Of a DNA stretch of 64,000 nt, positions 41,103 to 50,700 are shown piece by piece. Under the pieces are notes generated by a model. The model searched no databases and was not told the DNA's origin. It saw only the letters and a list, made by a program, of their open reading frames with translations. Both the position numbers and the translations under genes were made by a program. Position 1 is the stretch's first letter. Each line of letters opens with the position of its first letter. Origin of the DNA: Erwinia pyri (GTDB lineage Bacteria > Pseudomonadota > Gammaproteobacteria > Enterobacterales > Enterobacteriaceae); the NCBI RefSeq assembly GCF_030758455.1, contig NZ_CP132353.1, positions 372,001 through 436,000 on the forward strand, written 5' to 3'.

Positions 41103-41516
41103 ATGCAGGCTCGGGTCAAGTGGGTTGAAGGGTTAACGTTTTTGGGAGAATCCTCATCAGGACATCAGGTATTGATGGATGGAAACTCCGGGGATAAAGC
41201 GCCAAGCCCGATGGAAATGGTGTTGATGGCCGCGGGCGGATGCAGCGCCATCGACGTGGTCTCGATTCTGCAGAAGGGCCGCCATAACGTAAAGGATTGC
41301 GAGGTGAAGCTCACCTCAGAGCGGCGTGAAGAGGCTCCCCGCCTCTTTACCCATATTAATCTGCACTTTATCGTCAGCGGCGTCGGGCTGGGTGACAAAG
41401 CCGTATCGCGCGCCGTGGATCTCTCTGCCGAGAAGTACTGCTCTGTGGCGCTGATGCTGGGTAAAGGGGTCAATATGACCCACAGCTACGAAGTGATCGA
41501 ATTAGAGGAAAAGTAG
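41103..41516 (+). CDS. yhfA: YhfA, OsmC/Ohr-family protein
   Basis: The 137-aa protein belongs to the OsmC family of small cytoplasmic dimeric proteins, some of which reduce organic hydroperoxides through two cysteines. Here GGCSAIDVVSIL carries the first cysteine (about residue 47) and EKYCSVALML the second (about residue 114), both at typical positions. Substrate unknown. A GAGGAA site precedes the ATG. It is divergent from crp, as in E. coli, and ends at a hairpin terminator. Confidence 0.93.
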   Translation: MQARVKWVEGLTFLGESSSGHQVLMDGNSGDKAPSPMEMVLMAAGGCSAIDVVSILQKGRHNVKDCEVKLTSERREEAPRLFTHINLHFIVSGVGLGDKAVSRAVDLSAEKYCSVALMLGKGVNMTHSYEVIELEEK

Positions 41517-41530
41517 TTCGCTGAGCGTAG

Positions 41531-41566
41531 GAGTAACGCCTGTTTACCGGGCGTTACTCAATTTTC
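41531..41566. terminator. Terminator between yhfA and prkB
   Basis: GAGTAACGCC and GGCGTTACTC form a perfect 10-bp stem with a 9-nt loop, followed by AATTTTCTT. The right arm overlaps the stop codon of convergent prkB. Confidence 0.8.
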
Positions 41567-42423
41567 TTGCCCTGAATCAGCCGTTTAACCAACGGCCCCA
41601 TAATCAGCTCCATGGCCAGCCCCATTTTCCCGCCCGGCACCACCAGCGTATTGATATGCGAAATAAACGATCCCTGCAGCATCGACAGCAGGTAGGGGAA
41701 GTCGATATCTTCCAGCGCCTGGAAGTGGATCACCACAAAGCTTTCATCCAGCGAAGGGATAGCCCGGGCCGCAAAAGGGTTAGAGGTATCCACCGTCGGC
41801 ACGCGCTGGAAGTTAATGTGCGTGCGTGAAAACTGCGGCGTAATGAAGTTGATGTAATCCTCCATTGAGCGCACCACTGAATCCATCACTGCTTCACGCG
41901 AATGGCCGCGTTCGCTGGTGTCACGCACCAGCTTCTGGATCCACTCCAGGTTAACGATAGGCACTACGCCGACCAGCAGATCGACATGCGCGGCCACGTT
42001 ATTCTGCGGGGTTACCACGCCGCCGTGCAGCCCTTCATAAAACAGCACGTCGGTCGGTTCGGGCAGCGGCTGCCACGGCGTAAAGGTGCCCGGCACCTGA
42101 TTCCACGGCACCGCTTCATCATAGGTATGCAGATACTTGCGGGATTTACCGCTGCCGGTGCGGCCATACTCGGTAAAGGTGAGTTCCAGCAGCGCAAAGT
42201 CGTTGGCTTCCGGGCCAAAATAGCTGATATGGCGGCCCATATCCCGTGCCTTGCGGATCGCCATGTCCATCTCAGGGCGGGTATAGCGGTGAAAGCTGTC
42301 CCCTTCCACTTCGGCGGCATGCAGGCCAAGCTGCTGGAAAATCTTTCTGAAGGCCAGGCTGGTGGTGGTGGTTCCCGCCCCGCTGGATCCCGTTACGGCA
42401 ATCACCGGATGTTTGGCTGACAT
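41554..42423 (-). CDS. prkB: Phosphoribulokinase-like protein PrkB
   Basis: Start at MSAKHPVIAVTGSSGAG gives 289 aa, as in E. coli; the longer frame adds 14 residues. The P-loop is GSSGAGTTTTS (residues 11-21), followed by GDSFHRYTRPEMD and DVLFYEGLHGG. The family resembles phosphoribulokinase, but enterics lack the Calvin cycle and the physiological substrate is uncertain. It follows yheU on the same strand after 71 bp. Confidence 0.93.
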   Translation of the reverse strand: MSAKHPVIAVTGSSGAGTTTTSLAFRKIFQQLGLHAAEVEGDSFHRYTRPEMDMAIRKARDMGRHISYFGPEANDFALLELTFTEYGRTGSGKSRKYLHTYDEAVPWNQVPGTFTPWQPLPEPTDVLFYEGLHGGVVTPQNNVAAHVDLLVGVVPIVNLEWIQKLVRDTSERGHSREAVMDSVVRSMEDYINFITPQFSRTHINFQRVPTVDTSNPFAARAIPSLDESFVVIHFQALEDIDFPYLLSMLQGSFISHINTLVVPGGKMGLAMELIMGPLVKRLIQGKKIE

Positions 42424-42494
42424 GCATATACCTCCCTGAGAAAAGTCGCCTCGCATTGGTACCATGTTTCAGGCGTGGATGTCATCTCTGCCCG

Positions 42495-42713
42495 TTAACC
42501 CGTCACCTGACCACGCGGCATGATATTGACCGTCTCATGCAGCTCGGACCAGACCAGTACCGCTTCGCCGCTGGTTAACTGGCGGCGAACGTCTTTAACC
42601 TTCTGTTCCAGCGAGCGTTCCTGCTCGCCGTAGTCGGTACCTTCTCGCAGGACAAAAGATTCAATCAGGTTGTCCAGGGTGTCATTGTCGAGCTCTTTCC
42701 AGGGAATTATCAC
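42495..42713 (-). CDS. yheU: YheU, small conserved protein with GTG start
   Basis: The 72-aa protein reads (V)[19 protein letters not shown] and ends [14 protein letters not shown], matching E. coli YheU (72 aa). GTG at 42713 is the only start that fits; it lies 1 nt after the yheT stop, so translation is probably coupled to yheT. Cytoplasmic, function unknown. Confidence 0.93.
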   Translation of the reverse strand: MIIPWKELDNDTLDNLIESFVLREGTDYGEQERSLEQKVKDVRRQLTSGEAVLVWSELHETVNIMPRGQVTG

Positions 42714-42714
42714 G

Positions 42715-43707
42715 TTAGTTGTCCAGCCAGGTTGAAAGCCATTGCGGAATGCGTTGTTCAAGCCACATCTGGGGCTTGCGCAGGGTGCCGCCGACAAAAC
42801 CCACGTGGCCGCCATACTCTGTCAGCTGGTAGGTGACAGCGGAAGGCAGCAAATGGGCGGCGGGGATCACCTCATGGGTCATAAAGGGATCGTCTTTAGC
42901 ATGGATGATCAGTAACGGTTTCTCCACTTTGGGCAGCAAAGGCATGGCGCTGCAGCGACGATAATAGTCGGTGGCGTCCAGAAAACCGTGCGCCCGGGCG
43001 GTAATAACATCATCAAAGTCGCGCAATTTTTTCAGTGCCCTGAGTTCTGGCAGCTCAATGGGCAGCGTGCCCGGCCAGGCGAGCAGCTTGCGCTCCGCGT
43101 TCTGTTTAAGAAGCGAGAGCAGATAACGCTGATAGAAGCGGGAAACCCCCTGTTCCAGCTTCAGGCTGCAGGGTTCCAGCATTAACGGGGCAGAGACCAC
43201 CACGCCCGCCTCCAGCGTGCAGGCCGATCCCTGTTCGCCCATCAGACAGGCCAGCATGTTGCCGCCGAGGGAGAAACCGACGGCAGCAGTAGGGACACTA
43301 CCCCACTCCTCACGCAGCCAGTGGAGAAAATAGCTGGCATCGCTGGTTTCGCCGGAGTGATAGATGCGTTGCAGGCGGTTGGGTTCGCCGCTACAGCCGC
43401 GAAAATGCATCACTACGCCCAGCCAGCCACGCTCCTTGCAGACCTGAAGCAGCCCGTGCGCATAGGGACTATGAACGCTGCCTTCCAGACCATGAAACAG
43501 TACCACTCGTGGTTTGTGTCGGGCGCAGGCCGGATCTTCGCTCCAGGCGAGATCGACAAAATCGGTGTCCGGCAGGGTGAGTCTCTGCCAGTGAGGCGTG
43601 AACAGCATGTGGCGGCGAACCAGCCGCGGCAAAATTGTTTGCAGATGCGCGTTGCTCATGCCGGGAATTGGCTGAAACCGCAGGGTCTCAGGGTGATTAA
43701 AATTCAT
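42715..43707 (-). CDS. yheT: YheT, alpha/beta hydrolase
   Basis: The 330-aa protein starts at [12 protein letters not shown] (a TTG two codons upstream is possible). The hydrolase fold shows [18 protein letters not shown], the nucleophile elbow GFSLGGN (about residue 146), the Asp segment HAKDDPFM and the His segment YGGHVGF. Members include uncharacterised esterases. It heads yheT-yheU-prkB. The LysE-type exporter gene is divergent, with 85 bp between them. Confidence 0.93.
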   Translation of the reverse strand: MNFNHPETLRFQPIPGMSNAHLQTILPRLVRRHMLFTPHWQRLTLPDTDFVDLAWSEDPACARHKPRVVLFHGLEGSVHSPYAHGLLQVCKERGWLGVVMHFRGCSGEPNRLQRIYHSGETSDASYFLHWLREEWGSVPTAAVGFSLGGNMLACLMGEQGSACTLEAGVVVSAPLMLEPCSLKLEQGVSRFYQRYLLSLLKQNAERKLLAWPGTLPIELPELRALKKLRDFDDVITARAHGFLDATDYYRRCSAMPLLPKVEKPLLIIHAKDDPFMTHEVIPAAHLLPSAVTYQLTEYGGHVGFVGGTLRKPQMWLEQRIPQWLSTWLDN

Positions 43708-43792
43708 GTTCAAAATGCTTGTAGGATCTCTGTCACATTGTTAGCTTCATGTGGTTCGTTTCTGGTCAGGGGGTGAGGAGCACCCGTTTCAT

Positions 43793-44395
43793 ATGGAACT
43801 GAGTCTGTTTTTATCAATGCTGGGCTTTTTATGGGTGGCGGCTATCACGCCGGGACCTAATAATATGTTACTCACCGCCTCCGGCGCCAATTTTGGTTTT
43901 CTTCGCTCGTTGTGGCTGCTGATCGGCATCATGATTGGCATGCAGGTCATGCTGCTGATGGTAGCGTTTGGCATCGGCGGGCTGATCCTGCTTTATCCCT
44001 CTCTGCACCTGGTGCTGAAAATTGGCGGAAGCCTCTATCTTCTCTGGCTGGCATGGAAAATCGGCACGGCTGAGTATGAGAAGCTGGAGACGAATGATGC
44101 ACCCGCTGCGCCAATGCCGTTCTGGCAGGGTGGTCTGCTGCAGCTGATTAACCCTAAAGCCTGGCTGATGGCACTGGGCGCCGTGGCCAGCTTCAGCCTG
44201 GCCGGGGAAGCCTACCAGAGCTCGGTGGTCGCCATCAGCGTTGGCATGGCGCTGGTCAATCTGGTGTCAGGCATTATCTGGCTGGGCTTTGGCGCGGTGA
44301 TTGGTCGTATCCTGCGCAGCCGCCGGGCCTGGACTATTTTTAACGTGGCGATGGGGCTACTGACCGCCGCCTGCGTGCTGCTTATCTGGCATTAA
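43793..44395 (+). CDS. LysE/RhtB-family amino-acid exporter
   Basis: The 200-aa protein has the N-terminal ITPGPNNMLL motif (residues 18-27) and six membrane segments typical of LysE/RhtB exporters of amino acids and their derivatives. GAGGAG lies upstream of ATG 43793. The substrate cannot be told; similarity to cysteine/O-acetylserine or threonine exporters is equally likely. It is not part of the E. coli yheT-yheS neighbourhood, so it belongs to the inserted segment together with tauABCD. The proximity to a sulfonate-uptake operon fits a role in sulfur amino-acid export, but this is inference. Confidence 0.88.
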   Translation: MELSLFLSMLGFLWVAAITPGPNNMLLTASGANFGFLRSLWLLIGIMIGMQVMLLMVAFGIGGLILLYPSLHLVLKIGGSLYLLWLAWKIGTAEYEKLETNDAPAAPMPFWQGGLLQLINPKAWLMALGAVASFSLAGEAYQSSVVAISVGMALVNLVSGIIWLGFGAVIGRILRSRRAWTIFNVAMGLLTAACVLLIWH

Positions 44396-44415
44396 TTCCC
44401 TGTCCCTCTGAGAAG

Positions 44416-44440
44416 CCACCGCACTGCGGTGGTTTTTTTT
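44416..44440 (+). terminator. Terminator after LysE-family gene
   Basis: CCACCGC and GCGGTGG form a 7-bp GC-rich stem with an ACT loop, followed by eight T. Confidence 0.92.
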
Positions 44441-44586
44441 GGCGCTTACCCGCCATGTCACTTAGTTATCCAGCATTTGATCTAAGGATAATTAGTTATA
44501 AAAGATAATTTCTAATTACTTTATCGCGATGGTTGCTCTCGGTTACAAAGGCGTTATTCAAACGATAACGATCACCGGAGCAGGGC

Positions 44587-45564
44587 ATGGCGGGAAAATT
44601 CACTCTTACACTTATTGCAGCGGCACTCTCTCTTTCCTCGCTCAGCGCGCAGGCCGTGGATGTCACCGTTGCTTATCAGACCTCCGCAGAGCCGGCGAAA
44701 ATTGCGCAGGCCGATAACACCTTCGCCAGAGAGAGCGGAGCGAAAGTGGAGTGGCGCAAATTCGACAGCGGTTCAAGCGTGGTCAGAGCGCTAGCCTCCG
44801 GTGATGTACAGATTGGCAATATCGGCTCCAGCCCGCTGGCCGTTGCCGCCAGCCAGCAGGTGCCCATTGAAGTCTTCCTGCTTGCCTCGCAGCTGGGTAA
44901 CTCTGAAGCGCTGGTGGTGAAAAAAAGCATCAGCAGCCCGAAGGATCTGATCGGTAAACGCATCGCGGTACCTTTCATCTCCACGACCCACTACAGCCTT
45001 CTTTCCGCCCTCAAGCACTGGGGGATCCGTCCCGATCAGCTGCAAATCGTTAACCTGCAACCGCCCGCCATTATTGCTGCCTGGCAACGGGGCGATATTG
45101 ATGGCGCCTACGTCTGGGCGCCAGCAGTGAATGAGCTGGAGAAAGAGGGCACTGTGCTCACCGACTCGGCGCAGGTGGGTAAGTGGGGCTCCCCAACGCT
45201 GGATGTCTGGGTGGTGCGAAAAGATTTCGCCGAAAAGCATCCTGATGTGGTGACCGCCTTCGCCCGCAGCGCGCTGGCCGCGCAGAAAGGCTATCTCGAT
45301 AATCCGGAACAGTGGCTGAAAGAGGAGGGCAACCTCAGCAAGCTCTCGCGTTTAAGCGGCGTGCCTGAACAGCAGATCCCGGGCCTGGTGAAAGGGAATA
45401 CCTACCTTACCGCGCAGCAGCAGGTTGAACAGCTTGGCAAGCCGGTGGATCGGGCCATTATCGATACCGCCAGATTCCTCAAAGAGCAGGGCAAGGTGCC
45501 GCAGGCCGCCAGTGATTACAGCGCCTATGTCACCGACCGCTTCGTCAAACCTCTTGCCGAATAA
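44587..45564 (+). CDS. tauA: Taurine ABC transporter, periplasmic binding protein
   Basis: Binds taurine in the periplasm for delivery to TauBC. The 325-aa protein has a signal peptide ending at about residue 22 (SLSAQA) and the mature N-terminus [18 protein letters not shown]. The body is of the SsuA/TauA type ([32 protein letters not shown]). GGAG is 6 nt before the ATG. First gene of tauABCD. Upstream A+T-rich DNA could bind Cbl/CysB, which control tau in E. coli, but I cannot mark a site. Confidence 0.95.
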   Translation: MAGKFTLTLIAAALSLSSLSAQAVDVTVAYQTSAEPAKIAQADNTFARESGAKVEWRKFDSGSSVVRALASGDVQIGNIGSSPLAVAASQQVPIEVFLLASQLGNSEALVVKKSISSPKDLIGKRIAVPFISTTHYSLLSALKHWGIRPDQLQIVNLQPPAIIAAWQRGDIDGAYVWAPAVNELEKEGTVLTDSAQVGKWGSPTLDVWVVRKDFAEKHPDVVTAFARSALAAQKGYLDNPEQWLKEEGNLSKLSRLSGVPEQQIPGLVKGNTYLTAQQQVEQLGKPVDRAIIDTARFLKEQGKVPQAASDYSAYVTDRFVKPLAE

Positions 45565-45575
45565 AGGGAGTCTCT

Positions 45576-46343
45576 ATGCTGAGGGTATCCAATCTTACGG
45601 CTCGCTACGGCGGTCAACTCGCCTTACAGGATATTAACCTGACCATTGAGCCAGGTGAGCTGCTGGTGGTGCTGGGACCGTCAGGCTGCGGCAAAACCAC
45701 CCTGCTGAATCTTATTGCGGGATTTTTGCCCGCCGTGTCGGGCAGTATCACGCTGGATGGCAAAGTAGTGACCGGTCCTGGCGCAGAGCGCGGGGTGGTG
45801 TTCCAGCATGAAGGCTTGCTGCCGTGGCGTAACGTGCTGGATAACGTGGCGCTGGGCTTACAGCTTGCCGGAGTGGCGAAGCCGCAGCGTCGTGACATTG
45901 CCCGCCAGATGCTGAAGAAAGTTGGCCTTGAAGGCGCGGAAAAACGCTTTATCTGGCAGCTTTCTGGCGGCATGCGCCAGCGTGTCGGTATCGCCCGGGC
46001 GCTGGCGGCCAACCCTCAACTGCTGCTGTTGGATGAACCGTTCGGCGCTCTGGATGCGTTTACCCGTGAGCAGATGCAGGAACTGCTGCTGAATCTCTGG
46101 CGCGAAAGCGGCAAGCAGGTGTTGCTGATTACGCACGATATTGAAGAAGCAGTGTTCCTGGCAAGCACGCTGATCCTGCTCTCTACCGGGCCGGGCAGGG
46201 TGACTGAACGCCTGTCGCTCGATTTTGGCCGACGCTACGCTGCGGGAGAATCGTGCCGCAGCATCAAGTCCGACCCCGCTTTTATCGAAAAACGTGAATA
46301 TGTCCTGAGTCAGGTCTTCCAGCAGCGCGAGGTCTTCTCATGA
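45576..46343 (+). CDS. tauB: Taurine ABC transporter, ATP-binding protein
   Basis: The 255-aa ATPase has Walker [10 protein letters not shown] (about residues 34-42), Q-loop [14 protein letters not shown] signature [14 protein letters not shown], Walker [13 protein letters not shown] and the switch His in [10 protein letters not shown]. It sits 11 bp after tauA and overlaps tauC by 4 nt. Powers taurine import at the inner membrane. Confidence 0.96.
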   Translation: MLRVSNLTARYGGQLALQDINLTIEPGELLVVLGPSGCGKTTLLNLIAGFLPAVSGSITLDGKVVTGPGAERGVVFQHEGLLPWRNVLDNVALGLQLAGVAKPQRRDIARQMLKKVGLEGAEKRFIWQLSGGMRQRVGIARALAANPQLLLLDEPFGALDAFTREQMQELLLNLWRESGKQVLLITHDIEEAVFLASTLILLSTGPGRVTERLSLDFGRRYAAGESCRSIKSDPAFIEKREYVLSQVFQQREVFS

Positions 46344-47167
46344 GTTTATTATCAACCGAAAAACCGCTGCCTCGCCGCGTGCGCTTGAGCTGGCCTTTCA
46401 GTCGTCAGATCACGCTTAGCGCAGCGACACTGCTGGTAGTGCTGGCCATCTGGTGGGCCGTGACCGCGCTGAAGCTGATTGCGCCACTGTTTTTACCTGC
46501 GCCTTATCAGGTGTTCCATCAGCTGCTCACCATCGCCAGCGCACAAGGGTTTATGGATGCGACGCTTTGGCAGCATCTGGCAGCCAGCCTGACCCGCATC
46601 GTGATTGCCCTGCTGGCCGCCGTGGTTATTGGCGTGCCGGTTGGCATTCTGATGGGGTTGAATGAGACGGCACGCGGCATTCTCGACCCGCTTATTGAGC
46701 TTTACCGCCCGGTGCCGCCGCTGGCCTATCTGCCGCTGATGGTTATCTGGTTCGGCATCGGCGAAACCTCCAAAATTCTGCTGATCTATCTGGCTATTTT
46801 TGCGCCGGTTGCGCTCTCTGCGGTGGCTGGCGTTAAAAGCGCCCAGCAGGTTCGCATCCGTGCGGCTCAGGCGCTGGGCGGCAGCCGCTGGCAGGTGCTC
46901 TGGTATGTGATTTTACCCGGTGCGCTGCCGGAGATTTTAACCGGGGTGCGCATCGGGCTTGGCGTTGGCTGGTCCACGCTGGTGGCCGCAGAGCTGATTG
47001 CCGCCACGCGTGGGCTCGGTTTTATGGTGCAGTCCGCCGGAGAGTTTCTCGCCACCGACGTGGTACTTGCAGGCATCGCCGTTATCGCCCTGATCGCTTT
47101 CACTCTTGAGGTGGGGCTGCGCGCCCTGCAACGCCGTTTAACCCCCTGGCATGGAGAACACGTATGA
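46340..47167 (+). CDS. tauC: Taurine ABC transporter, permease
   Basis: The 275-aa protein has about six membrane segments and the EAA-type cytoplasmic loop ([20 protein letters not shown], about residue 175) that contacts TauB. ATGA overlaps join it to tauB and tauD, so the four proteins are translationally coupled. Confidence 0.96.
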   Translation: MSLLSTEKPLPRRVRLSWPFSRQITLSAATLLVVLAIWWAVTALKLIAPLFLPAPYQVFHQLLTIASAQGFMDATLWQHLAASLTRIVIALLAAVVIGVPVGILMGLNETARGILDPLIELYRPVPPLAYLPLMVIWFGIGETSKILLIYLAIFAPVALSAVAGVKSAQQVRIRAAQALGGSRWQVLWYVILPGALPEILTGVRIGLGVGWSTLVAAELIAATRGLGFMVQSAGEFLATDVVLAGIAVIALIAFTLEVGLRALQRRLTPWHGEHV

Positions 47168-48012
47168 ACGAACGTCTGACTATTAAAGCGCTGGGGCCGC
47201 ATATCGGCGCCGAGGTTTCTGACATCACTCTGAGCCGTCCGCTGAGCGATGCGCAGTTTGAGCAGCTCTATCACGCGCTGATCCGCCATCAGGTTCTGTT
47301 CTTCCGCCATCAGCCGGTCACCCCGCAGCAGCAACGGGCGCTGGCTGCCCAGTTTGGCGATCTGCATATCCATCCTGTTTATCCTCACGCGCCAGGGGTG
47401 GAGGAGATCATCGTGCTGGACACCCACGATAACAATCCGCCGGACAATGATAACTGGCACACCGACGTGACCTTCATTGCCACGCCCCCAGCAGGCGCAA
47501 TTCTGGCGGCGAAAAGGCTGCCGGAGTCGGGCGGGGATACGCTCTGGGCCAGCGGGATCGCCGCTTATGAAGCGTTGTCCGACTCGTTTAAAACGTTGCT
47601 GAGCGGCCTGCAGGCGGAGCACGATTTCACTAAATCATTTCAGGAGTTCAAACACCGCGGCAGTGAGGAAGAGCATGCGCGCTGGAAGCTGGCGGTAGAG
47701 AAAAATCCGCCGCTGCTGCATCCGGTCATTCGTACCCATCCGGTGAGCGGCAGGCAGGCGCTGTTTGTGAACGAAGGGTTCACCACGCGCATTGTGGGTA
47801 TTCCACAGAAAGAGAGTGAAGCACTGCTGGGCTTCCTGTTTGCGCATATCACTAAGCCGGAATTTCAGGTGCGCTGGCGCTGGCAGGAGAATGATATTGC
47901 GATCTGGGATAACCGGGTGACGCAGCACTATGCCAATGCGGACTACATGCCGCAGCGGCGGATCATGCACCGGGCAACCATTCTGGGAGATAAGCCTTTC
48001 TGGCGTGGCTGA
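47164..48012 (+). CDS. tauD: Taurine dioxygenase (2-oxoglutarate dependent)
   Basis: Converts taurine, O2 and 2-oxoglutarate to sulfite, aminoacetaldehyde and succinate, giving sulfur under sulfate starvation. The 282-aa protein keeps the Fe(II) triad H99/D101 (NWHTDVTF) and H255 (VTQHYANAD), and the 2OG-binding Arg in MPQRRIMHRATILGD. Last gene of tauABCD; a strong hairpin follows. Confidence 0.97.
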   Translation: MNERLTIKALGPHIGAEVSDITLSRPLSDAQFEQLYHALIRHQVLFFRHQPVTPQQQRALAAQFGDLHIHPVYPHAPGVEEIIVLDTHDNNPPDNDNWHTDVTFIATPPAGAILAAKRLPESGGDTLWASGIAAYEALSDSFKTLLSGLQAEHDFTKSFQEFKHRGSEEEHARWKLAVEKNPPLLHPVIRTHPVSGRQALFVNEGFTTRIVGIPQKESEALLGFLFAHITKPEFQVRWRWQENDIAIWDNRVTQHYANADYMPQRRIMHRATILGDKPFWRG

Positions 48013-48056
48013 GGCTGTGCAGCAACCAGTCAGACCGCCGGGACAGGGAGAGAAGG

Positions 48057-48087
48057 AAGGCGGCTGAGCCGGTGCTCAGCCGCCTTT
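48057..48087 (+). terminator. Hairpin terminator after tauD
   Basis: AAGGCGGCTGAGC and GCTCAGCCGCCTT form a 13-bp perfect stem with a CGGT loop; only three T follow. It lies 40 bp before the 3' end of convergent yheS. Confidence 0.8.
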
Positions 48088-48126
48088 GGAGGCAGGATGC
48101 CGGGGCGTTGGCAGCCAGCCCGATGG

Positions 48127-50025
48127 TCAGGAAGCGAGCATGACCTCAAGCTGTTCCTGCGCATCCAGCCACGCCATCTCGCACTCTTCCAGCGCCGATT
48201 TAGCCGTCGCCTGCTGTTGCAGCGCCAGGGTGAGGTCCGCTTTGCGGCTCTGATCGTAGAGTGCTGAATCTGCCAGCTTTGACTCCGCCTCTGCCAGCTG
48301 CGCATTCAGCTTTTCCATCTGCTTTTCCAGCTTCTCAATCTGCTTACGCAACGGCTGAGTTTGCGTACGCAGCTCCGCTTCGCGGCGTTTTTGATCCTTA
48401 CGGGCCTGCGCACTGTTAGCGGTATCCTGCTTTGGTTCGCTTACGCTGCTCTGCTTCTGCAGATCGCTCAGCCACTGCTGGTAATCTTCCAGGTCGCCAT
48501 CAAAGGGTTCAACCTGGCCATCATGCACCAGATAGAGGTCATCGGTGGTAGAGCGGAGTAAGTGGCGATCGTGCGATACCACCACCAGCGCCCCCTCAAA
48601 ATCGATCAGCGCCTCGGTCAGCGCCTGGCGCATATCGAGATCCAGGTGGTTGGTCGGTTCATCCAGCAGCAGCAGGTTAGGGCGTTGCCACACAATCAGC
48701 GCCAGCACCAGACGCGCCTTTTCGCCGCCGGAAAAACGCTGGGTGATTTCCGTCACCTTATCGCCCTGGAAGCCAAAGCCGCCCAGATAATCACGCAGCT
48801 GCTGTTCCAGCACCTTCGGCGCCAGACGAACCATATGCTGCAGAGGGGATTCATCAGCCTGTAAGAATTCCAGCTGATGCTGGGCGAAGTAACCGAACTT
48901 GATGCCTTTCGCCAGGCCGATATCGCCTTTCAGCGGGGCGAGATCGCCCGCCAGCATTTTGATCAGCGTGGATTTGCCCGCGCCGTTACGGCCCAGCAAA
49001 CCAATGCGCGAACCAGGAACCAAATTCAGCTTGATGGAGTTAAGGATAATTTTATCGCCATATCCCGCGCTGACTTTCTCCATCTTCAGCAGGGGATTCG
49101 GCAAGCTTTCCGGCTCGCGGAAGCTGAAGGTGAAGGGGTTATCCACGTGCGCAGGGGCGATCAGCTCCATACGCTCCAGCATTTTGATACGGCTTTGCGC
49201 CTGCTTTGCCTTGCTGGCTTTCGCCTTAAAACGGTCAATAAAGCTTTGCAGGTGCGCCACTTTTTGCTGCTGGTTCTCAAACATCGACTGCTGCTGAGCC
49301 AGCTTGGTGGCGCGCTGGATCTCGAACGAGCTGTAGTTGCCGGTGTACTCAAACATCGACTGCTGTTCAATATGCAGAATTTTATCCACCACCGGATCGA
49401 GGAAGTCCCGATCGTGGGAGATCAGGATCAGCGTGCCCTGATAGCTGTTAAGCCAGCGCTCAAGCCAGATAACGGCGTCGAGATCCAGGTGGTTTGTGGG
49501 TTCATCCAGCAGAAGAAGATCGGAACGGCAGATCAGCGCCTGCGCCAGGTTAAGACGCATCCGCCAGCCGCCCGAAAAGTCGCTGACCGGACGCTGCAGC
49601 TGCTCCTGAGAAAAGCCCAAACCGTTCAGCAGGCTGGACGCGCGGGGCTGTATGGTCCAGGCCTGAATAGCATCCAGCTTGCCGTGCAGCGTAGCGATGG
49701 CGTGACCGTCGTTGATCTCATTGGCGTGAGCCAGTTCCGCCTCCAGCTGGCGGAACTCCCGGTCACCATCGATCACATACTCAATGGCCGGTTTGCTGAG
49801 CGCTGGCGTTTCCTGATTAACCCAGGCCAGCGACCAGTTGCCGGGATAGCTGAAACTGCCCGCATCGGCGCTTATCTCGTTCTTAAGCAGCGACAGCAGC
49901 GTGGATTTACCGCAGCCATTTTTCCCTACCAGGCCCACTTTCTGGCCCGGGTTGATGGTGGCTGTGGCATTGTCCAGCAGTACGCGGACACCGCGTCGAA
50001 TTTGTAATGAAGAGAAGACAATCAT
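48127..50025 (-). CDS. yheS: ABC-F ATPase YheS
   Basis: ABC-F proteins act on the ribosome rather than in transport. The 632-aa protein has two ATPase domains: Walker A GKNGCGKST (about residue 34) with signature DFSGGWRMRLNLAQ, and Walker A GRNGAGKST (about residue 347) with signature FSGGEKARLVLA. Each is followed by LLLLDEPTNHLDLD. The linker between them (QRATKLAQQQ...RIKMLERMELI) is the P-site tRNA-interaction motif, and the C-terminus is a long charged coiled coil. Divergent from kefG. Confidence 0.96.
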   Translation of the reverse strand: MIVFSSLQIRRGVRVLLDNATATINPGQKVGLVGKNGCGKSTLLSLLKNEISADAGSFSYPGNWSLAWVNQETPALSKPAIEYVIDGDREFRQLEAELAHANEINDGHAIATLHGKLDAIQAWTIQPRASSLLNGLGFSQEQLQRPVSDFSGGWRMRLNLAQALICRSDLLLLDEPTNHLDLDAVIWLERWLNSYQGTLILISHDRDFLDPVVDKILHIEQQSMFEYTGNYSSFEIQRATKLAQQQSMFENQQQKVAHLQSFIDRFKAKASKAKQAQSRIKMLERMELIAPAHVDNPFTFSFREPESLPNPLLKMEKVSAGYGDKIILNSIKLNLVPGSRIGLLGRNGAGKSTLIKMLAGDLAPLKGDIGLAKGIKFGYFAQHQLEFLQADESPLQHMVRLAPKVLEQQLRDYLGGFGFQGDKVTEITQRFSGGEKARLVLALIVWQRPNLLLLDEPTNHLDLDMRQALTEALIDFEGALVVVSHDRHLLRSTTDDLYLVHDGQVEPFDGDLEDYQQWLSDLQKQSSVSEPKQDTANSAQARKDQKRREAELRTQTQPLRKQIEKLEKQMEKLNAQLAEAESKLADSALYDQSRKADLTLALQQQATAKSALEECEMAWLDAQEQLEVMLAS

Positions 50026-50145
50026 AAGCGCCGTAATAGTCAGAATATGTTAAATTAAACCATCAATTTGATTTCGGAATCGCAAATTCCGTTGCGTCGT
50101 GCATGGTAGCGGAATTTCCCCGCCGTGACGATGATTTGGAGGGGA

Positions 50146-50700
50146 ATGATGTCGCAGCCGCCTAAAGTTTTGCTGCTTTACGCACACCCGGAATCACAGG
50201 ATTCGATAGCTAATCGGGTTTTGCTCAAGGCAGCCCGGGATTTACCACACGTGACGGTGCACGATCTCTACGCGCACTATCCTGATTTCTTTATCGATAT
50301 TCATTACGAACAGCAGCAGCTGCGCGAGCACGACGTCATTGTTTTCCAACATCCACTCTATACCTACAGCTGTCCGGCACTGCTGAAAGAGTGGCTGGAC
50401 CGGGTGCTTTCACGCGGGTTTGCCAGCGGGCCTGGCGGCAACGTGCTGGAAGGAAAATACTGGCGCAGCGTGATCACCACCGGTGAACCTGAAGCGGCCT
50501 ATCATGAGGATGGGCTTAACCGCTATCCCATGTCCGATATCATGCGTCCGTTTGAGCTGACGGCGCAGATGTGCCGTATGCACTGGCTGACGCCGATGAT
50601 TGTTTACTGGGCCAGGCGTCAGACGCCAGAGGTCATGAAGAACTACTCCCGTGCCTACGGCGACTGGCTCGCTGCCCCTTTGCCCTATGGAGGTATCTGA
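50146..50700 (+). CDS. kefG: KefG, ancillary quinone-oxidoreductase-like subunit of KefB
   Basis: Flavodoxin-fold protein needed for full activity of the glutathione-gated K+ efflux system KefB. The start at [16 protein letters not shown] (184 aa) follows a GGAGGGG site. [36 protein letters not shown] and [10 protein letters not shown] are typical of the KefF/KefG/NQO1 family. The kefB ATG follows the stop codon without a gap. Confidence 0.96.
   Translation: MMSQPPKVLLLYAHPESQDSIANRVLLKAARDLPHVTVHDLYAHYPDFFIDIHYEQQQLREHDVIVFQHPLYTYSCPALLKEWLDRVLSRGFASGPGGNVLEGKYWRSVITTGEPEAAYHEDGLNRYPMSDIMRPFELTAQMCRMHWLTPMIVYWARRQTPEVMKNYSRAYGDWLAAPLPYGGI

Noticed and set aside
48877-50007. 376-codon plus-strand frame opposite yheS
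   Set aside because: Longest antisense frame of the window, but fully explained by codon bias in the complementary strand of yheS.
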